DNA of 64,000 nt, from the NCBI GenBank assembly GCA_031835245.1, contig JAVKOQ010000228.1, positions 2,501 to 66,500 on the forward strand, written 5' to 3'. The translations under genes and the position numbers were made by a program. Under the pieces are notes generated by a model, which saw only the letters and a program-made list of their open reading frames with translations, was not told the origin of the DNA and did no database searches. Positions 40,831-52,200 of the stretch are shown here, in pieces. Positions within the stretch are counted from its first letter, which is position 1. Every line of letters starts with the position of its first letter. This stretch comes from Balamuthia mandrillaris (Eukaryota; Discosea; Longamoebia; Balamuthiidae).

Positions 40831-40908
40831 TGTCGACTTGTTTAATTGTCGACAAAATTTAAAATTCCAAGAAAAATTTCAACTTTAATGAGTGAAATTT
40901 TGTCGACG
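40831..40908. promoter_or_regulatory. Cluster of TGTCGAC elements
   Basis: TGTCGACT at 40831, TGTCGACA at 40847 and TGTCGACG at 40901, between SRPBCC paralogs B and C. Confidence 0.4.
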
Positions 40909-40950
40909 CTGAGAGAATGAATGATATTTTTTTTCACCAACTGTTTGGTG

Positions 40951-41901
40951 TTAGCGCTGCTGCTGATGCTGAAACTCGGCCTTGATGGCGTGGAGCATGG
41001 ACGTGTGGGCGTGCCTCCAGTTGGAGGTGACAATGTAGGAAAGCAGCCGCAGCACGTTGCCTTCCAGTTTGTCCCTCACGATTGTTTCTTTGCCATTCAC
41101 ATCCTTTTTTTTTTTTGCGGTTGTTCAATGTTCATTCAGAACTCGAGGAAGGGAAGGAAGAACAAGGGAGTAGAACCTGATGGTGCAATAACAAAAGGGA
41201 GAAGAAGGAGAAGGAGAGGAGAAGGAGGAAGGAGAAGCAGAAGGAGAAGAAAGAAAACTAAAAAGCAGAGGAGCAAACCTCAAACTGAAAGCTCTGATGG
41301 ATAGTAAGAAGGGAGCCAACGAGGCCCTCCCCCACTATTTTGTTGCGTATCTCCTTTTTCTCCTCATCCTTGGTTGGATAAACTCTTACTGACGACTGTT
41401 TGAGTTCCCACATTCAAAGAAGAAGAATAAGAACACGAAGGACAAGGAGGAGAACAAGAACAAGAAGAACAAGGAATAGAACAAGAAGAAGGAGAAGGAG
41501 AATAACGAAGAAGAGATAAAGTAGAGAATAACAAGCGTTAACTGGAAAAGTAAAGTTGAAGGCAATGGGAATGGCCTCATGCACAGTGTAACTGTGGGTC
41601 CCGTCCTTCTCTTTATGTTCTTCTGTTTTGGTTCTTTTTGACCAGGAAGAGAACAGGAAGAAAAAAAAGAGTGAGCAAAAAAAATTAGAGTGTGTGAGTG
41701 GAGAGAGATTTGCTACACGAGTGGCTGATATTTGCTGAGGCTCCTCGGGGTGGCAAAAAACGCGAAGACCTCATCGCGCGGCGCGGGGATGGTGACGCTC
41801 ACTTGCTCTGCGATTGTTGCGGTAGAGAGAATGTAGTAGAGGTCCACGGCCAAGACGACCACGGAGACACTCCAGCAAAACGTGCTGCCGGTTCTTCCCA
41901 T
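40951..41901 (-). CDS. Membrane-anchored SRPBCC/START-like protein, paralog C
   Basis: Four exons (41717-41901, 41543-41633, 41279-41395, 40951-41103) give 181 residues. Helix FCWSVSVVVLAVDLYYILST, then QVSVTIPAPRDEVFAFFATP, EEHKEKDGTHSYTVHEAIPI, SSVRVYPTKDEEKKEIRNKI and a C-terminal HAIKAEFQHQQQR. The first exon has the same 185-nt length as paralog A, and phases are identical, but it is the most divergent copy: Trp of EEHW is Lys, and the FIPT motif is VYPT. The second-exon acceptor CAAAAAG was picked because the nearer ACAG gives a stop. TGTCGACA lies 123 bp upstream. Confidence 0.68.
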
Positions 41902-42272
41902 TCTCTCTCTTTCTTGCTTTCAAATTCATACAGCCAATCAAAAATCAAACTTTCTTAATAGTTGAAAACACACGGCATTCACGTGAGATTTCCCGCTGAA
42001 AAGGAAAATGCTTATATCAGCGTTGTCGACATAAACAAAGGCCCATACTATTACGTTGGGCAAGTTTGCTATCAGATTTGGAAAAAAATTGGCTTTTGGT
42101 ATTAGATGAAGGAAAAAGAATCGAAGAAGAAAAGAGACCGAGAAAAACTTCAGGGATTTTTTGTTTCCGTGAGCTCCTGGCCAGTTTAAAGAAAAGGTAC
42201 GTACCTTTGGTCATCTGGTAGGTCATGTGTTATAAGCCAACACGGTGAAGACCATTGTCTTTGGCTTTGTCG
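41902..42272. other. Divergent intergenic region with TGTCGACA
   Basis: No gene in about 370 bp. TGTCGACA at 42024-42031 sits between SRPBCC paralog C and the F-box/ankyrin gene. Confidence 0.45.
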
Positions 42273-43139
42273 ATGCATTCCCTGGGACTCCATGTGGCAT
42301 TGCCCACCAACAAGAGAGAAGCAGAAACGGGGGACCAACCCCAACCAGAGCAGAGGCGTAGACCCACAAAGAAACATAAGTACGAAATGGCCCCTCCTTC
42401 CACCGACGTGATACCTGTGCAGGTTGCCGAGCACACGACCACAGGTCGTCGCCACATCGAAGACCTGTTGGCGGATGAGGTGCTTTGTCACATCTTGCAA
42501 ATGTTGCCCCAGGCGGACCTCGCCGTGGCGGCCAGGGCCTGTCGCCGATGGCACGCCTGCTGCCCTTCCGCCGTCATTCCGAAGCTCTCCATCCGTTGGG
42601 CGGGCTCCTCTTTAGCTGCAGTGCAGTGGGCATGCCTGCAAGAGGGCTGCCCTTTGGACGAGAGGATTTGCCATTCAGCCGCTTGGAACGGCCGTTTGGA
42701 GGTGCTACGGTGGGCCAGGGAGAACGGCTGCCCATGGGATGAATGCACTTGCGTCTTTGCGGCTGAGAGTGGTCATCTGGAAGTGCTGCAATGGGCCAGG
42801 GAGAACGGCTGTCCTTGGGATGAGCGTACTTTTTCCCACGCTGCTTCAGCTGGTCATTTGGAAGTGCTGCAATGGGTCGCATTGAACGGCGGTGTTTGGG
42901 ACGGACAGGCTTGCGCGTTTGCTGCCAAGAATGGCCACTTGGAAGTGCTACAATGGGCCAGAGAGGTGGGCTGTCCTTGGGACCAACGCACTTGTTCCTT
43001 TGCGGCCATGAACGGCCATCTAGACGTGCTCAAGTGGGCAGTGGAGAATGGATGCCCTTGGGACAAGGAGCACTGCACTTGGCTTGTTTTGATGCACAAG
43101 GAAGTGACACTAAAGAAGAAGAAGAAGAAAATGGTATAG
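42273..43139 (+). CDS. F-box / 'GCPWD' ankyrin-type repeat protein (copy 2)
   Basis: A single-exon gene of 288 residues. The F-box is EDLLADEVLCHILQMLPQAD then AVAARACRRWHACCP. Seven tandem repeats of about 26-27 residues follow, each like GHLEVLQWARENGCPWDERT-C-x-x-AA; six keep CPWD or CPLD. Copy 3 at 59402 is a close paralog with the same F-box and repeat register. The protein would be a substrate receptor of a ubiquitin ligase, or a decoy, by analogy with F-box/ankyrin families in Acanthamoeba and pandoravirus-type viruses. The first ATG of the frame (42273) gives a basic N-terminus; a start at MAPPSTDV is possible. The Lys-rich end (TLKKKKKKM) is translated AAG repeat. Confidence 0.8.
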   Translation: MHSLGLHVALPTNKREAETGDQPQPEQRRRPTKKHKYEMAPPSTDVIPVQVAEHTTTGRRHIEDLLADEVLCHILQMLPQADLAVAARACRRWHACCPSAVIPKLSIRWAGSSLAAVQWACLQEGCPLDERICHSAAWNGRLEVLRWARENGCPWDECTCVFAAESGHLEVLQWARENGCPWDERTFSHAASAGHLEVLQWVALNGGVWDGQACAFAAKNGHLEVLQWAREVGCPWDQRTCSFAAMNGHLDVLKWAVENGCPWDKEHCTWLVLMHKEVTLKKKKKKMV

Positions 43140-43227
43140 CTAGACCATCTTTATTTCTTCTTGTTGTTTTGTCAAAACCTCCTCCTTTCTCGCTCCTCCA
43201 CTGCCCTTTTCTAAGACGAAACGAACT

Positions 43228-44865
43228 TCATTCGCGGTTGTTGGTGGCTGGTTTTACGGACAAGACATATGAGAAACGATCCTCAGGGTCATACTTCTGC
43301 TTGACGACTGCCAACGCTCTCGCATTCGGTCCGTAGTAGGCGTCCATGTAGTTGGCTGCCAAGTCCCTATCATCATAGTTTCGATAAGCCTTCAGGGGAG
43401 AGAGTAGCTTTGTGGCAGTGGCATAGGCGCCTTGGAGCCACTCCAACGTCGCCGCCTGGTTCTCTGCAGCCTGTGGGTTGTCGTTTATGTTCCAGTAGCC
43501 CATCAGCTGCATGAGGAACAAAGCATCCCTGTGAGGAAAGGCCGTTTCCTTGACCGGAACTTTGGCGATGGCTCCACCAAAGGCGTCCAGCATAAAGCCA
43601 GCAAACTGCCCTTTGCAACACGGTCGAACCTTTTCCCGCTCCCGCATCCAGCTAACCAGCTCCTCGATCTCCGCATCCTCCAAGAAGCGGGAGGCGAAGA
43701 TGGACTTGGACTTCCATGCCAACCTGTTCTTCGTCTCCGAGGAAGGCCTCTCCATGCACTGTGCGAGGCACTCTTCCGCAGTGGAGCAACCAGCATACTC
43801 CACAATCGCCTCCGCCGCTGACATCTTCTTCACCTGGAACTCTGTCGGTTGAGGACTCAGTCCCACCAGCAACCGTTTCAGCTCTTGCTGCAGTTCTTTC
43901 TCGTCATCAGCCATCCATTGAGCAATCACCCCAACGTTGCCCTCGTAAACATTTAGCTGGGAGGTCAACCGGGTGTCCGCGAAGGGTGCCCACCGTTGCC
44001 ACCGAGCCAAAACTGGCACCGTCTCGTTTCGTCCCCAGCTTAGTGATACGTGCTGGAACCCTCCGTCTTTCCTTTTGCCCGACGGTAATGAACGCGGAGA
44101 GGAAGGAAGGGGCCAAACACGCAACTGCAACTCCACCACAACACCAAAGTTGCCGTTGCCGCCACCTCTCAACGCAAAGAACAGGTCTGGCCTCTCTTTG
44201 GGGCTGCAGCTCACCAGCGTGCCGTTTGCGAGGACTACCTTGGCGGCCACCAGGTTGTCCGCCCCAAGACCCATCCTGCGGGAGAGAAAGCCAAAGCCGC
44301 CACCCAGGACGTAGCCATGGACTCCTACCGTGGGGCAGGTGCCTCCCGGAAAGATGAAGCGGTGGTCGAGAAGAAAGGAGTAGAGCTCCATCATGCACAC
44401 TCCCGGTCCCACTTTCACGATGGTTGAGATGGAGGCGGTACGCTTTTGTGTGCGGTCTTCTTGTTGTCGTTGTTGTGGCTGAGCTTCGGAATGGAAGGAG
44501 AGGGTACGAAGAGAGCTGACGTCGAGGACTAGAGAGTTTGGGGAGCTGGAGAGACCCTCGTAGCTATGTCTCCCTGACCGAACGTTCCAAGGGCACGAAG
44601 CCGCGGGAGAGGAAGAGAGGAGAGGGAGAAGGCTCTGCAGAGCTCCTATGGAAGGAATGGAGAGGACGGCGCAAGGAGAGTAGGAGAGGGCTTGGTTCCA
44701 ATCGAGCTTTTGGGTGGTGGAGAACTCGGGAGAGGAGCTGTTGTAGACTTGCGCAAAACTGTAGGCCGCAGCAGGGAGGGCTGGACATGGAGGAGAAGAG
44801 GTGATGTACGGAACGAAGGAAAATGACAAGAACAAAGAACAGAAGATGAAGAAGAAAGCGGTCAT
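43228..44865 (-). CDS. Secreted berberine-bridge-type FAD-linked oxidase, bicovalent flavin
   Basis: A single exon of 545 residues from ATG 44865, which opens with a signal peptide (MTAFFFIFCSLFLSFSFVPY). The FAD-binding PCMH-type domain shows CPWNVRSGRHSYEG, whose His is the 8-alpha-histidyl flavin site, VGPGVCMMELYSFL, and GGTCPTVGVHGYVLGGGFGF, whose Cys is the second, 6-S-cysteinyl site of bicovalent oxidases. It continues LFFALRGGGNGNFGVVVELQ and ends in the BBE-type motif YMDAYYGPNARALAVVKQKY-DPEDRFSYV. Such enzymes oxidise sugars, alkaloid-like or alcohol substrates using oxygen; the substrate here is not readable. An upstream in-frame extension lacks signal-peptide character and was left out. 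Confidence 0.9.
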   Translation of the reverse strand: MTAFFFIFCSLFLSFSFVPYITSSPPCPALPAAAYSFAQVYNSSSPEFSTTQKLDWNQALSYSPCAVLSIPSIGALQSLLPLLSSSPAASCPWNVRSGRHSYEGLSSSPNSLVLDVSSLRTLSFHSEAQPQQRQQEDRTQKRTASISTIVKVGPGVCMMELYSFLLDHRFIFPGGTCPTVGVHGYVLGGGFGFLSRRMGLGADNLVAAKVVLANGTLVSCSPKERPDLFFALRGGGNGNFGVVVELQLRVWPLPSSPRSLPSGKRKDGGFQHVSLSWGRNETVPVLARWQRWAPFADTRLTSQLNVYEGNVGVIAQWMADDEKELQQELKRLLVGLSPQPTEFQVKKMSAAEAIVEYAGCSTAEECLAQCMERPSSETKNRLAWKSKSIFASRFLEDAEIEELVSWMREREKVRPCCKGQFAGFMLDAFGGAIAKVPVKETAFPHRDALFLMQLMGYWNINDNPQAAENQAATLEWLQGAYATATKLLSPLKAYRNYDDRDLAANYMDAYYGPNARALAVVKQKYDPEDRFSYVLSVKPATNNRE

Positions 44866-45113
44866 TTCGGCCGTACGGAAGCAAGAAGAAGAAAGCGGGA
44901 AGCTCGCATCGCGAGTTCTTCTCTCTTGCTTTCGATTGTAATATTTATCGCCGAAAAAAGGACATTTTATCGTTGGAATTGTCATGTCGCCAATATTATC
45001 TGTGTTTTTCAATATTTTGAATTATATTTGAAAATATGGTGAAAAAGCACCAAATCTCCGATAATGCCATTTTTGTTGAAAAGTGCAATAAATATTGTTA
45101 ACTATCGATATTA

Positions 45114-45941
45114 ATGGAATCAAAGAAAAAAAAGAAAGAAAGAAAGAAAGTGATGGACGAGGCCAACGGTGCGGCACAGACGGCGTCCCCTACGGAACGC
45201 AACGGCACGCAAGCGTCGACAGCAAGCCACAGTCAAGACGCCAAGCAGAAGCCGTCCTCAACAACACCAAAGGCCTCCACCTCCCCCTCCAAGTCCTCCC
45301 GTGAAGCCGCGTGGAGACCTGAACAGGCGGAGGCTGGCGATCTGGTCTGGTCTAAACTTGCTGGATATCCTTATTGGCCTTCCAGAGTGAGTTTTTTTTT
45401 TCTTGCTCTCTCTCTCTCCTCTCTCTCCTCTCTCTCTCTCTTTGATCTGCTACTTTGTTTTTGATTAAACAAACAAAAAAAACACAATCAAAAATAGGTA
45501 GCAAAGCATACAGAAGTGGCAGACGGTGTGCTTTCCAAGCGAAAGGGAAAGAACCAGACCTTGGTCTACTTTTTTGGCTCTAATGATTAGTTTCGTTTTT
45601 TTCTTCTTTTTTTTTGTTGGATGAAAGAAAACTAATTTTTTTTCATCAAAACAACAGCGCATGGATTTCTCCAACCAACATTCAGGCCTTTGATGTAGAC
45701 TATCGTAAACGAGCCAGTGTCTCCAAGTACACTTTCTTTCTTTCTTTCTTTCTTGTAGTTGTTTTCTTCTCGTTCCTCTCTTTCTTTCTTGTTGTTTCTT
45801 TCTTGTCGTTTCTTTCTTTCTTTCTTTCTTTCTTGTCGTTTCTTTCTTGTCCTTTCTTGTCGTTTCTTGTCGTTTCTTTCTTTCTTTCTTTCTTTCTTTC
45901 TTGTCGTTTCTTTCTTGTCGTTTCTTTCTTTCTTTCTTTCT

Positions 45942-46013
<72 letters not shown>

Positions 46014-46936
46014 GTCGTTTCTTTCTTTCTTTCTTTCTTTCTTTCCTTCACCGACTTTGCTAACTTACAAACAAAAGAACCAAGTTATTTAAAGACGCTT
46101 TACAAGCGGCGCTGCAATGGCAAAAACTACCAAAAGCACAAAGGGAGTTTCCCGTTTTTACGGAACTACAAGCCAATAAGGGAGCCACTGAAGATATGGA
46201 AACAGAAGAAGAAGAAGAGGAAGAGGAGGAGGTAGACGAACGAAAAGCCAAGAACAAAAAAACCGCCACTCAAAAGAGAACCACAAGCAAAAACAAACCA
46301 CTGCAACAAAAAGGAAAAGGAAAAAAACGAAAGAGAGATGAAGAAGATGCCACAACGAAAGACGAAGAAACAGGCTCTGAAGAAGACGAAGCAGCAAACG
46401 ACAAAAAAGCCTCTACGAAAAAAACAACGCATAAGAAACAGAGACAAGAGGCCATTCTAGCTCCGTTTCCGAAACAGAGAGAACAGATAGATCCGGCAAG
46501 AGAGCAAAGAAGAAAGGCTTTGCAAAGACGAATTGGATTAGCTCCTCCTCTATCCTACGAAGACGCCACGACAACGTGGCAGCGAAGAAAAGACAGAGGA
46601 GGCGGCGGCGGCGAGAAAGGCGAGAAAGCGAAAAAGAAAGGGAGAGAGAAAAAGCACAAAGAGAAAGAAGAGAAGGAGAAGCAGAAGGAGAAACCACAAA
46701 AAAGCCAACAAGCGGCCGCAAAAGAATCGGAAGAGAGGTTGGAGGAGCGAAGAAGAAAGAAAAAGGAGGCGAACGCTCGGTTCAGGCAGAAGAAGCGGGA
46801 GGAGCGGGAGAGGTTGAGGCGAGAGCAAGCAGAGCAAGAGGCGAAGCAGAAGCAGACAAAGAAGGCAAAGCAAGAAGAGCCGAAGAAGAGAAAGAAGAAA
46901 GAGCAGAAGAACAACAAGAAGAAGAACGAAAAGTGA
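45114..46936 (+). CDS. PWWP-domain chromatin protein
   Basis: Four exons (45114-45386, 45498-45589, 45658-45726, 46078-46936) close to 430 residues. The PWWP domain reads AGDLVWSKLAGYPYWPSRV then LVYFFGSNDYAWISPTNIQA, with YWPS as the PWWP box, built across two introns. PWWP domains read methylated histone H3 (K36) together with DNA. The C-terminal 280 residues are an acidic/basic low-complexity region (EEEEEEEEEVDERKAKNKK, coiled Lys/Glu/Gln) with many nuclear-localisation-like clusters, resembling the charged tails of HDGF/LEDGF relatives. Intron 3 is filled by a TTTC repeat of over 300 bp. Short second and third exons are typical of this domain. Confidence 0.85.
45730..46048. repeat. TTTC tetranucleotide repeat, interrupted by TTGTCG units
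   Basis: About 320 bp of (TTTC)n with periodic TTGTCGTT interruptions, in intron 3 of the PWWP gene, pyrimidine-rich on the sense strand. Confidence 0.95.
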
Positions 46937-47384
46937 AAAAATAAAATAAAATAAAACTAAAATAAACTTTTTTATTTTATTGTCGACAAGAATGCAAAAC
47001 ATGCAAGGAATTCGGCATGTTCACCTTAAAAATGTGATCAGCTGGTATCCTAGCAACCAATGTTTGCATCCAATCGAAAATCAAACATTTCATCCCTACC
47101 TCAAAAAATTTTCAACAGAAAGGAAGCCAAAAACTATATCGCTGTTTCCTTTTGCCTCTCTCTTTTATTTATTTGTTCCTTTTTTACGTTTCGTTTGGTT
47201 TGGTTTGTTGTTCCTTAAAAAAAAAAGGAACCGAAAGGTCACACACACACACACAGGTTCAAAACTCCTCCTCTCTTCCTTCCTTCCTTTCCTCCTTTGA
47301 TCATCCTGTGAGGAGAGAGAAAGGAAGGTTTCGTTTTTTTTCTTTTGGGGTTGTGACTCACAAAAGAGAGGAGAGAGGAGAGAG
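46937..47384. other. Intergenic region with TGTCGACA
   Basis: I see no gene in about 450 bp. TGTCGACA at 46981-46988 lies 45 bp after the PWWP stop. A short (CA)n tract lies near 47241-47254. Confidence 0.45.
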
Positions 47385-49206
47385 ATGAAACGAGGTCAAA
47401 GGAGCTCCCCGGTTCCAATCTCCTCTTCCTCCTCCGAATCCTCTCCCTTTGTGCGAGCGAGGAACCCAAGGAACAGGATCACCAAGGAGGAGGAGGAGGA
47501 GAAGGGCGGGCCAGGAGAGGCGCAAGCGCCAGCGGAGGAAGCGGCCAAGGAGGAGGAGGACCCTCTCGACAAAGGAAAGGAGGAGGAGGACGAGGAGGAG
47601 GCGAATGGCTCCGACGATGCCAGCAACGAAGTCACGGAGGAGGAGCTGATGAACTGGAACATGGAGCAGCTGAAACAGGAGGCCCTTAACCAAAAGAAAC
47701 ACGGTTTGGGTTTTTTTGTTTTCGTTTTGCTTTCCACCTTTTCTCTCTTTTTCGCTTCTTTCTCCTTGCTTCTCTCCCTTCTTCTTTTTCCTGCCCGTCT
47801 TCTTCATGCTTCTTCCTACCCTCCTACTCTCCTACTTTCCTACTCGACTACTCCTGTATACTTTATTAACTATGTGGTCTATAATGCAACATAGGCAACA
47901 CAATGAGCGCCATTCTTCTGTTCGAGCGAGCTCTAAAGAAGGTGGACCTGCAGCACTCTGCTATCAGAGAGGCGTGCGTGCTTCGCGGCCACGACGAAGC
48001 CGTCTACTCCATAGCCCAACTCTCTCACAACACCATTCTCAGCGGCAGCAGCAATGGCATCATCAAGGTTTGGCGTCTCCTCAGCAAGCGACAAACCAAG
48101 AAAGAAGAAAGAGCAGGAGCCCAAAAAGAGGGAGGAGCAGGAGGAGCCCAAAAAGGAGAGGGAGAGAAAGAGGCGGAAGAAAGCAAGAAGGCCAGAGAGA
48201 GGGATGAGAGAAAGGAGAAAGAGAGGGAAGGATGGTTGAGCGTTGCCAACATGGCTGATCACGAGAGAATCACTGGCTCTCGATGCACTCATACGCTGGA
48301 AGCACATAAGCACGCTGCCGTTTGGGCTTTGGAGACTCTTGTTGAGAATCGTGTTTTTGCAAGCGGTAATCTCTATCTATTTTTCGTTGCCTTTCTTCTT
48401 ACTCTTATTTCCTTCTCCTCCTTTTCTCCTTCTTTTCGCATGTTCGCCATAGACATCAACAAACTAACGCAAGTAAATATAAACAGGAGGAAGCGACTCT
48501 GTGATTCGCATATGGGAAGTACGTTATCCCAAAGCACAAACAACACCAAGAGGAACAGCTCAAGTAGGGGAACGCAGAATCGCTCTTGCCAACGCCAAAG
48601 AAGAGGAGACCTTCTCTCCTTTCATCAAAGGACACACACGACGAACAAGCAAAACTACATCATCACCGTCCTCGTTTTCAAACGTTCCTCCTTCTCCTCG
48701 TGCTCAATCTCCCTCCGCGAAAGGAGTCACCTTTGCTCTTCCTCCTCCTCCACCTCCTTCCAACATGGTTCGTTCTGTCTCTTCATCTTCTTTGTTCTCA
48801 GCTGCTGCTTCCGCCAACAACAACAACATCAAAAACAACGCGAACAACAACTATAATAACATGAATAACAAAAACAATATGAACAACAACGTAAACAACG
48901 ACATCAACAATAACAACAAAAAAGAATGGCATTGCAGTCGAGTGTTGTCTGGACATAAAGGATGGATATTGGATCTCCAATCTCTGTCTCATGGAAGATT
49001 GGCGAGTGGCTCCAGAGACAAGACTATCAAGATATGGAATTGGAAAACCGGTGAGTGTTTGCAGACGTTGAAGGGCCATACGAACTCAGTTTGGACGCTT
49101 CGTTCTTTGGGACCTGGTTGGGCAACGCATCCTAATGAACCTGCGCGAGAAATGCTGTCATCTGGTTTGTTTCTCACAGCGAGTCTGCTCTTCTCTGCTC
49201 TCTTCT

Positions 49207-49255
<49 letters not shown>

Positions 49256-52200
49256 CGAAACAGGATCATACGACTCCTCGATAAAGATTTGGGACGTAAC
49301 CTGGCGAGATCGGACTTTATCAAACGCCGCCGAAGGCTCTTCCGAACACTCTCCTTCTGTTCCGGACAGCTTTTCAAACTCTAGTCCCGTGTCTCCACGC
49401 CGACGTGACCACCTTCACACTCTCTTTGGCATCACCAGAAAACGAACTAAGTCATCGGAAGAGCCTGCTGCAAACACAGAAAAACAGAACAGCATAGAGG
49501 AACGTAATGGTCAAAGTACCAGATTCAACAACGAAGAACGGAATGGACTTGGCATAAGAAGTAATGCCGCTCCAAGAAAGAGCAGCGCTACTTCCATCAT
49601 CGAAAAAGTAGATCTCTCCAAGAAAAGCACCTTGCCTCATTCCATTTCATTAGATGCATCCTCCAATACGTCTTCTTCTCCGTCGTCTTCGTCGTCATCA
49701 CCTCCTTTATCTGTGTTGGTTTCTCCTCGTGCATCGTCTCCTCAAAAGGAAAGGCATCGAGGTCACAAACGAAGCAAATCCAATACTATCACTCCCTCTT
49801 CTCTTCCTTCTCCTCCTTCTCTTCATTCATCTGGTCCCGCATCTACTTCCGAAGTGCCCACAACAATTTCTTCTTCTTCGCGTGTTCCACGACTCAAAGT
49901 GCCTTCCTCAAAATCTCCTTCTCCAAGATCTCCTTCTCCTTCTACTTCTCCTTCCTCCTCAACTCCTCTCCTCTCTGCTTCTTTGGATCGCACCTCTCCG
50001 GCTTCCTCCAATCACAACAACAGCGAAACTGCCGCTGAAACAACGGATGACTCAAAAACAGATGCTTCAACTACGGAGTCAGAATCAGAAACTTTTCTGG
50101 CGAAACTGAAGAAAGCAAAGAAGGAGCGAAAGAAACGAAGCAAGCACGCAGCAACGACAGAGAAGAAAAAACTCTTGGAGAGCGATAAAGAGAGCAACAC
50201 GGAGGAAAGCGAACATGACAGCAGCGAAGATGAAGCAGTTGAAAGAAAGAGTCACCATCACTTTTCGTTGGTGAGCGCTCTCCCTCATATTAACTTACCT
50301 CATCTGCACCTCCCCGAAAAAATGCACCGAAAGTCATCTTCCTCCTCGACTTCAACTTCAGTTCGAGAGGATGATGCAGAAAACAGTGATGGCAAAAAGA
50401 AGGAAAAGAAAGACAAGGAAAGGAGAGGAAGTGGTAATAGTAATAGCAGCTCTGATAGAGAGTCATCAACAGATGAAAAGCAGAAAGAAGACAAGAAGAA
50501 AAAGAAAAAGAAGAAAGGAAAAAGGGATGATAGCATTTATACCATCACTCGTCATGGAAATTACGTACTTGCTCTTGAAACTATCGGTATTACCTTCTTT
50601 TGTCCTTCTTATTCTTTCCGATCAACATGTTTACCAAACAAACAACAACAACAATAACAACAACAGGAAAGGGAAAGTTAGCGAGCGGCAGTTGGGAGTT
50701 ACGCAACGAGATCCTTTCTTCCTCTCGAACTATCACAACGGGACATCGTGTGCGAGGCCTCATTTCTGTTTGGGATATATCTCCCTCTTCACTTCGCCAA
50801 TACGCTGATACCGAACAAATCCTCTCCAAAAACTTTGTCAAGAATCCTGACGCGATCACGTTTGTCTCTTCTTTTTTATTTTTGTTCTGTTCTTCTTGTT
50901 CTTGTTCTTCTTCTTCTTCTTCTTCTTCTTCTTCTTCTTCTTCTTCTTTTTCTTCTTCTCTGCTTCATTCTAACCTCTGATCTTCAACAAGTGAGCACGA
51001 CAAACATGTTGAACAATACGTCAACATGTTTCGAGGACACAACGACTGGGTGCATGCCTTACAAGCCATGTCATCCTCCCAACTCGCGTCTGGTTCAATG
51101 GACGGAACGATAAAGATATGGGATACCTCCAATGCACAACAACCATGCCTCAAAACCATTAAAGCGCATCACAACGCCGTAATGGACATTCAACTCCTTT
51201 GCTTCAGTTCTCGTCGCCCAAAACGTGTGTCGTCTTCGATCAATAACAACAGCACTGGTAACCTTGGGAACCTCGTCAACAAGTTTCGAACATTGAACGA
51301 GTTTATCAACGAAGAGATAAAGAACAGGGATAGAAGGAAGGACCAAAAAGTTTTGTTGCAATGGAAGAAAGAATGGGAACGTTCGCACGAAACTTTGTTC
51401 AAACAACAACAGCAACAACAAAAGCAAAAAGACGACGACGAAGATGATGACGACAATGATGATGAAGATGACGAAGTTGAAGATGAATCTTACAACGAAG
51501 AACAAGAGGAAATGGATCGCAACAACCGGATTGTAGAATACAATTATTTGATGAGCGCTTCTTCTGACTTTAGCGTAAAGATTTGGAGCTTCGAGAAAGC
51601 ACTGGAGTCCAAAGTGGACATTCTCCATCAACTTATTCCTCTCTACTCTCAGTTAGGCAACGAGAAGAAGGTGACAAAGATGTATCTCTACATTGTTGAC
51701 TATTACCTTAACAAACATCGCAAAACCAAGCATGGCCTCAAGCAACCAGAAAGCTCTTCTTCTTCAACTTCTTCCTTGAGCAGCAGTCAGGTTGGAGTGA
51801 TAGAGAGCATCGAGTTGAAGAACGAGTTTATAGAGAACCTGATTGCCACGGACCAGCTTCTCTCCAGAGCTGCAAACATCTACAACAACGTAACTCTCCT
51901 CAGAAAGCTTATCTCCATCAAGAAGAAGTTGCTGAAAATCAAACAAAAGGAAAAGAAAATCATTCGGAAGAACAGAGCAAAATACGAGATGCAAAAACAA
52001 AAAATGGAACAACAAAAACAGCAGCAAAAACAACCACTAAAAGGAATATTGAAACGTCCGCAAGGTGATCAAAGTGGCCGTTCTTCGCCTGTAAGCAGCA
52101 ACAATAGGCTTACTTCCTCTCCACATCCTTCTTCAACGAATCTTGCTTCGGCAGCGGAAGCGACTGCCTCCTCTTCTGCTATAAGTACTGTTGTTTCTGC

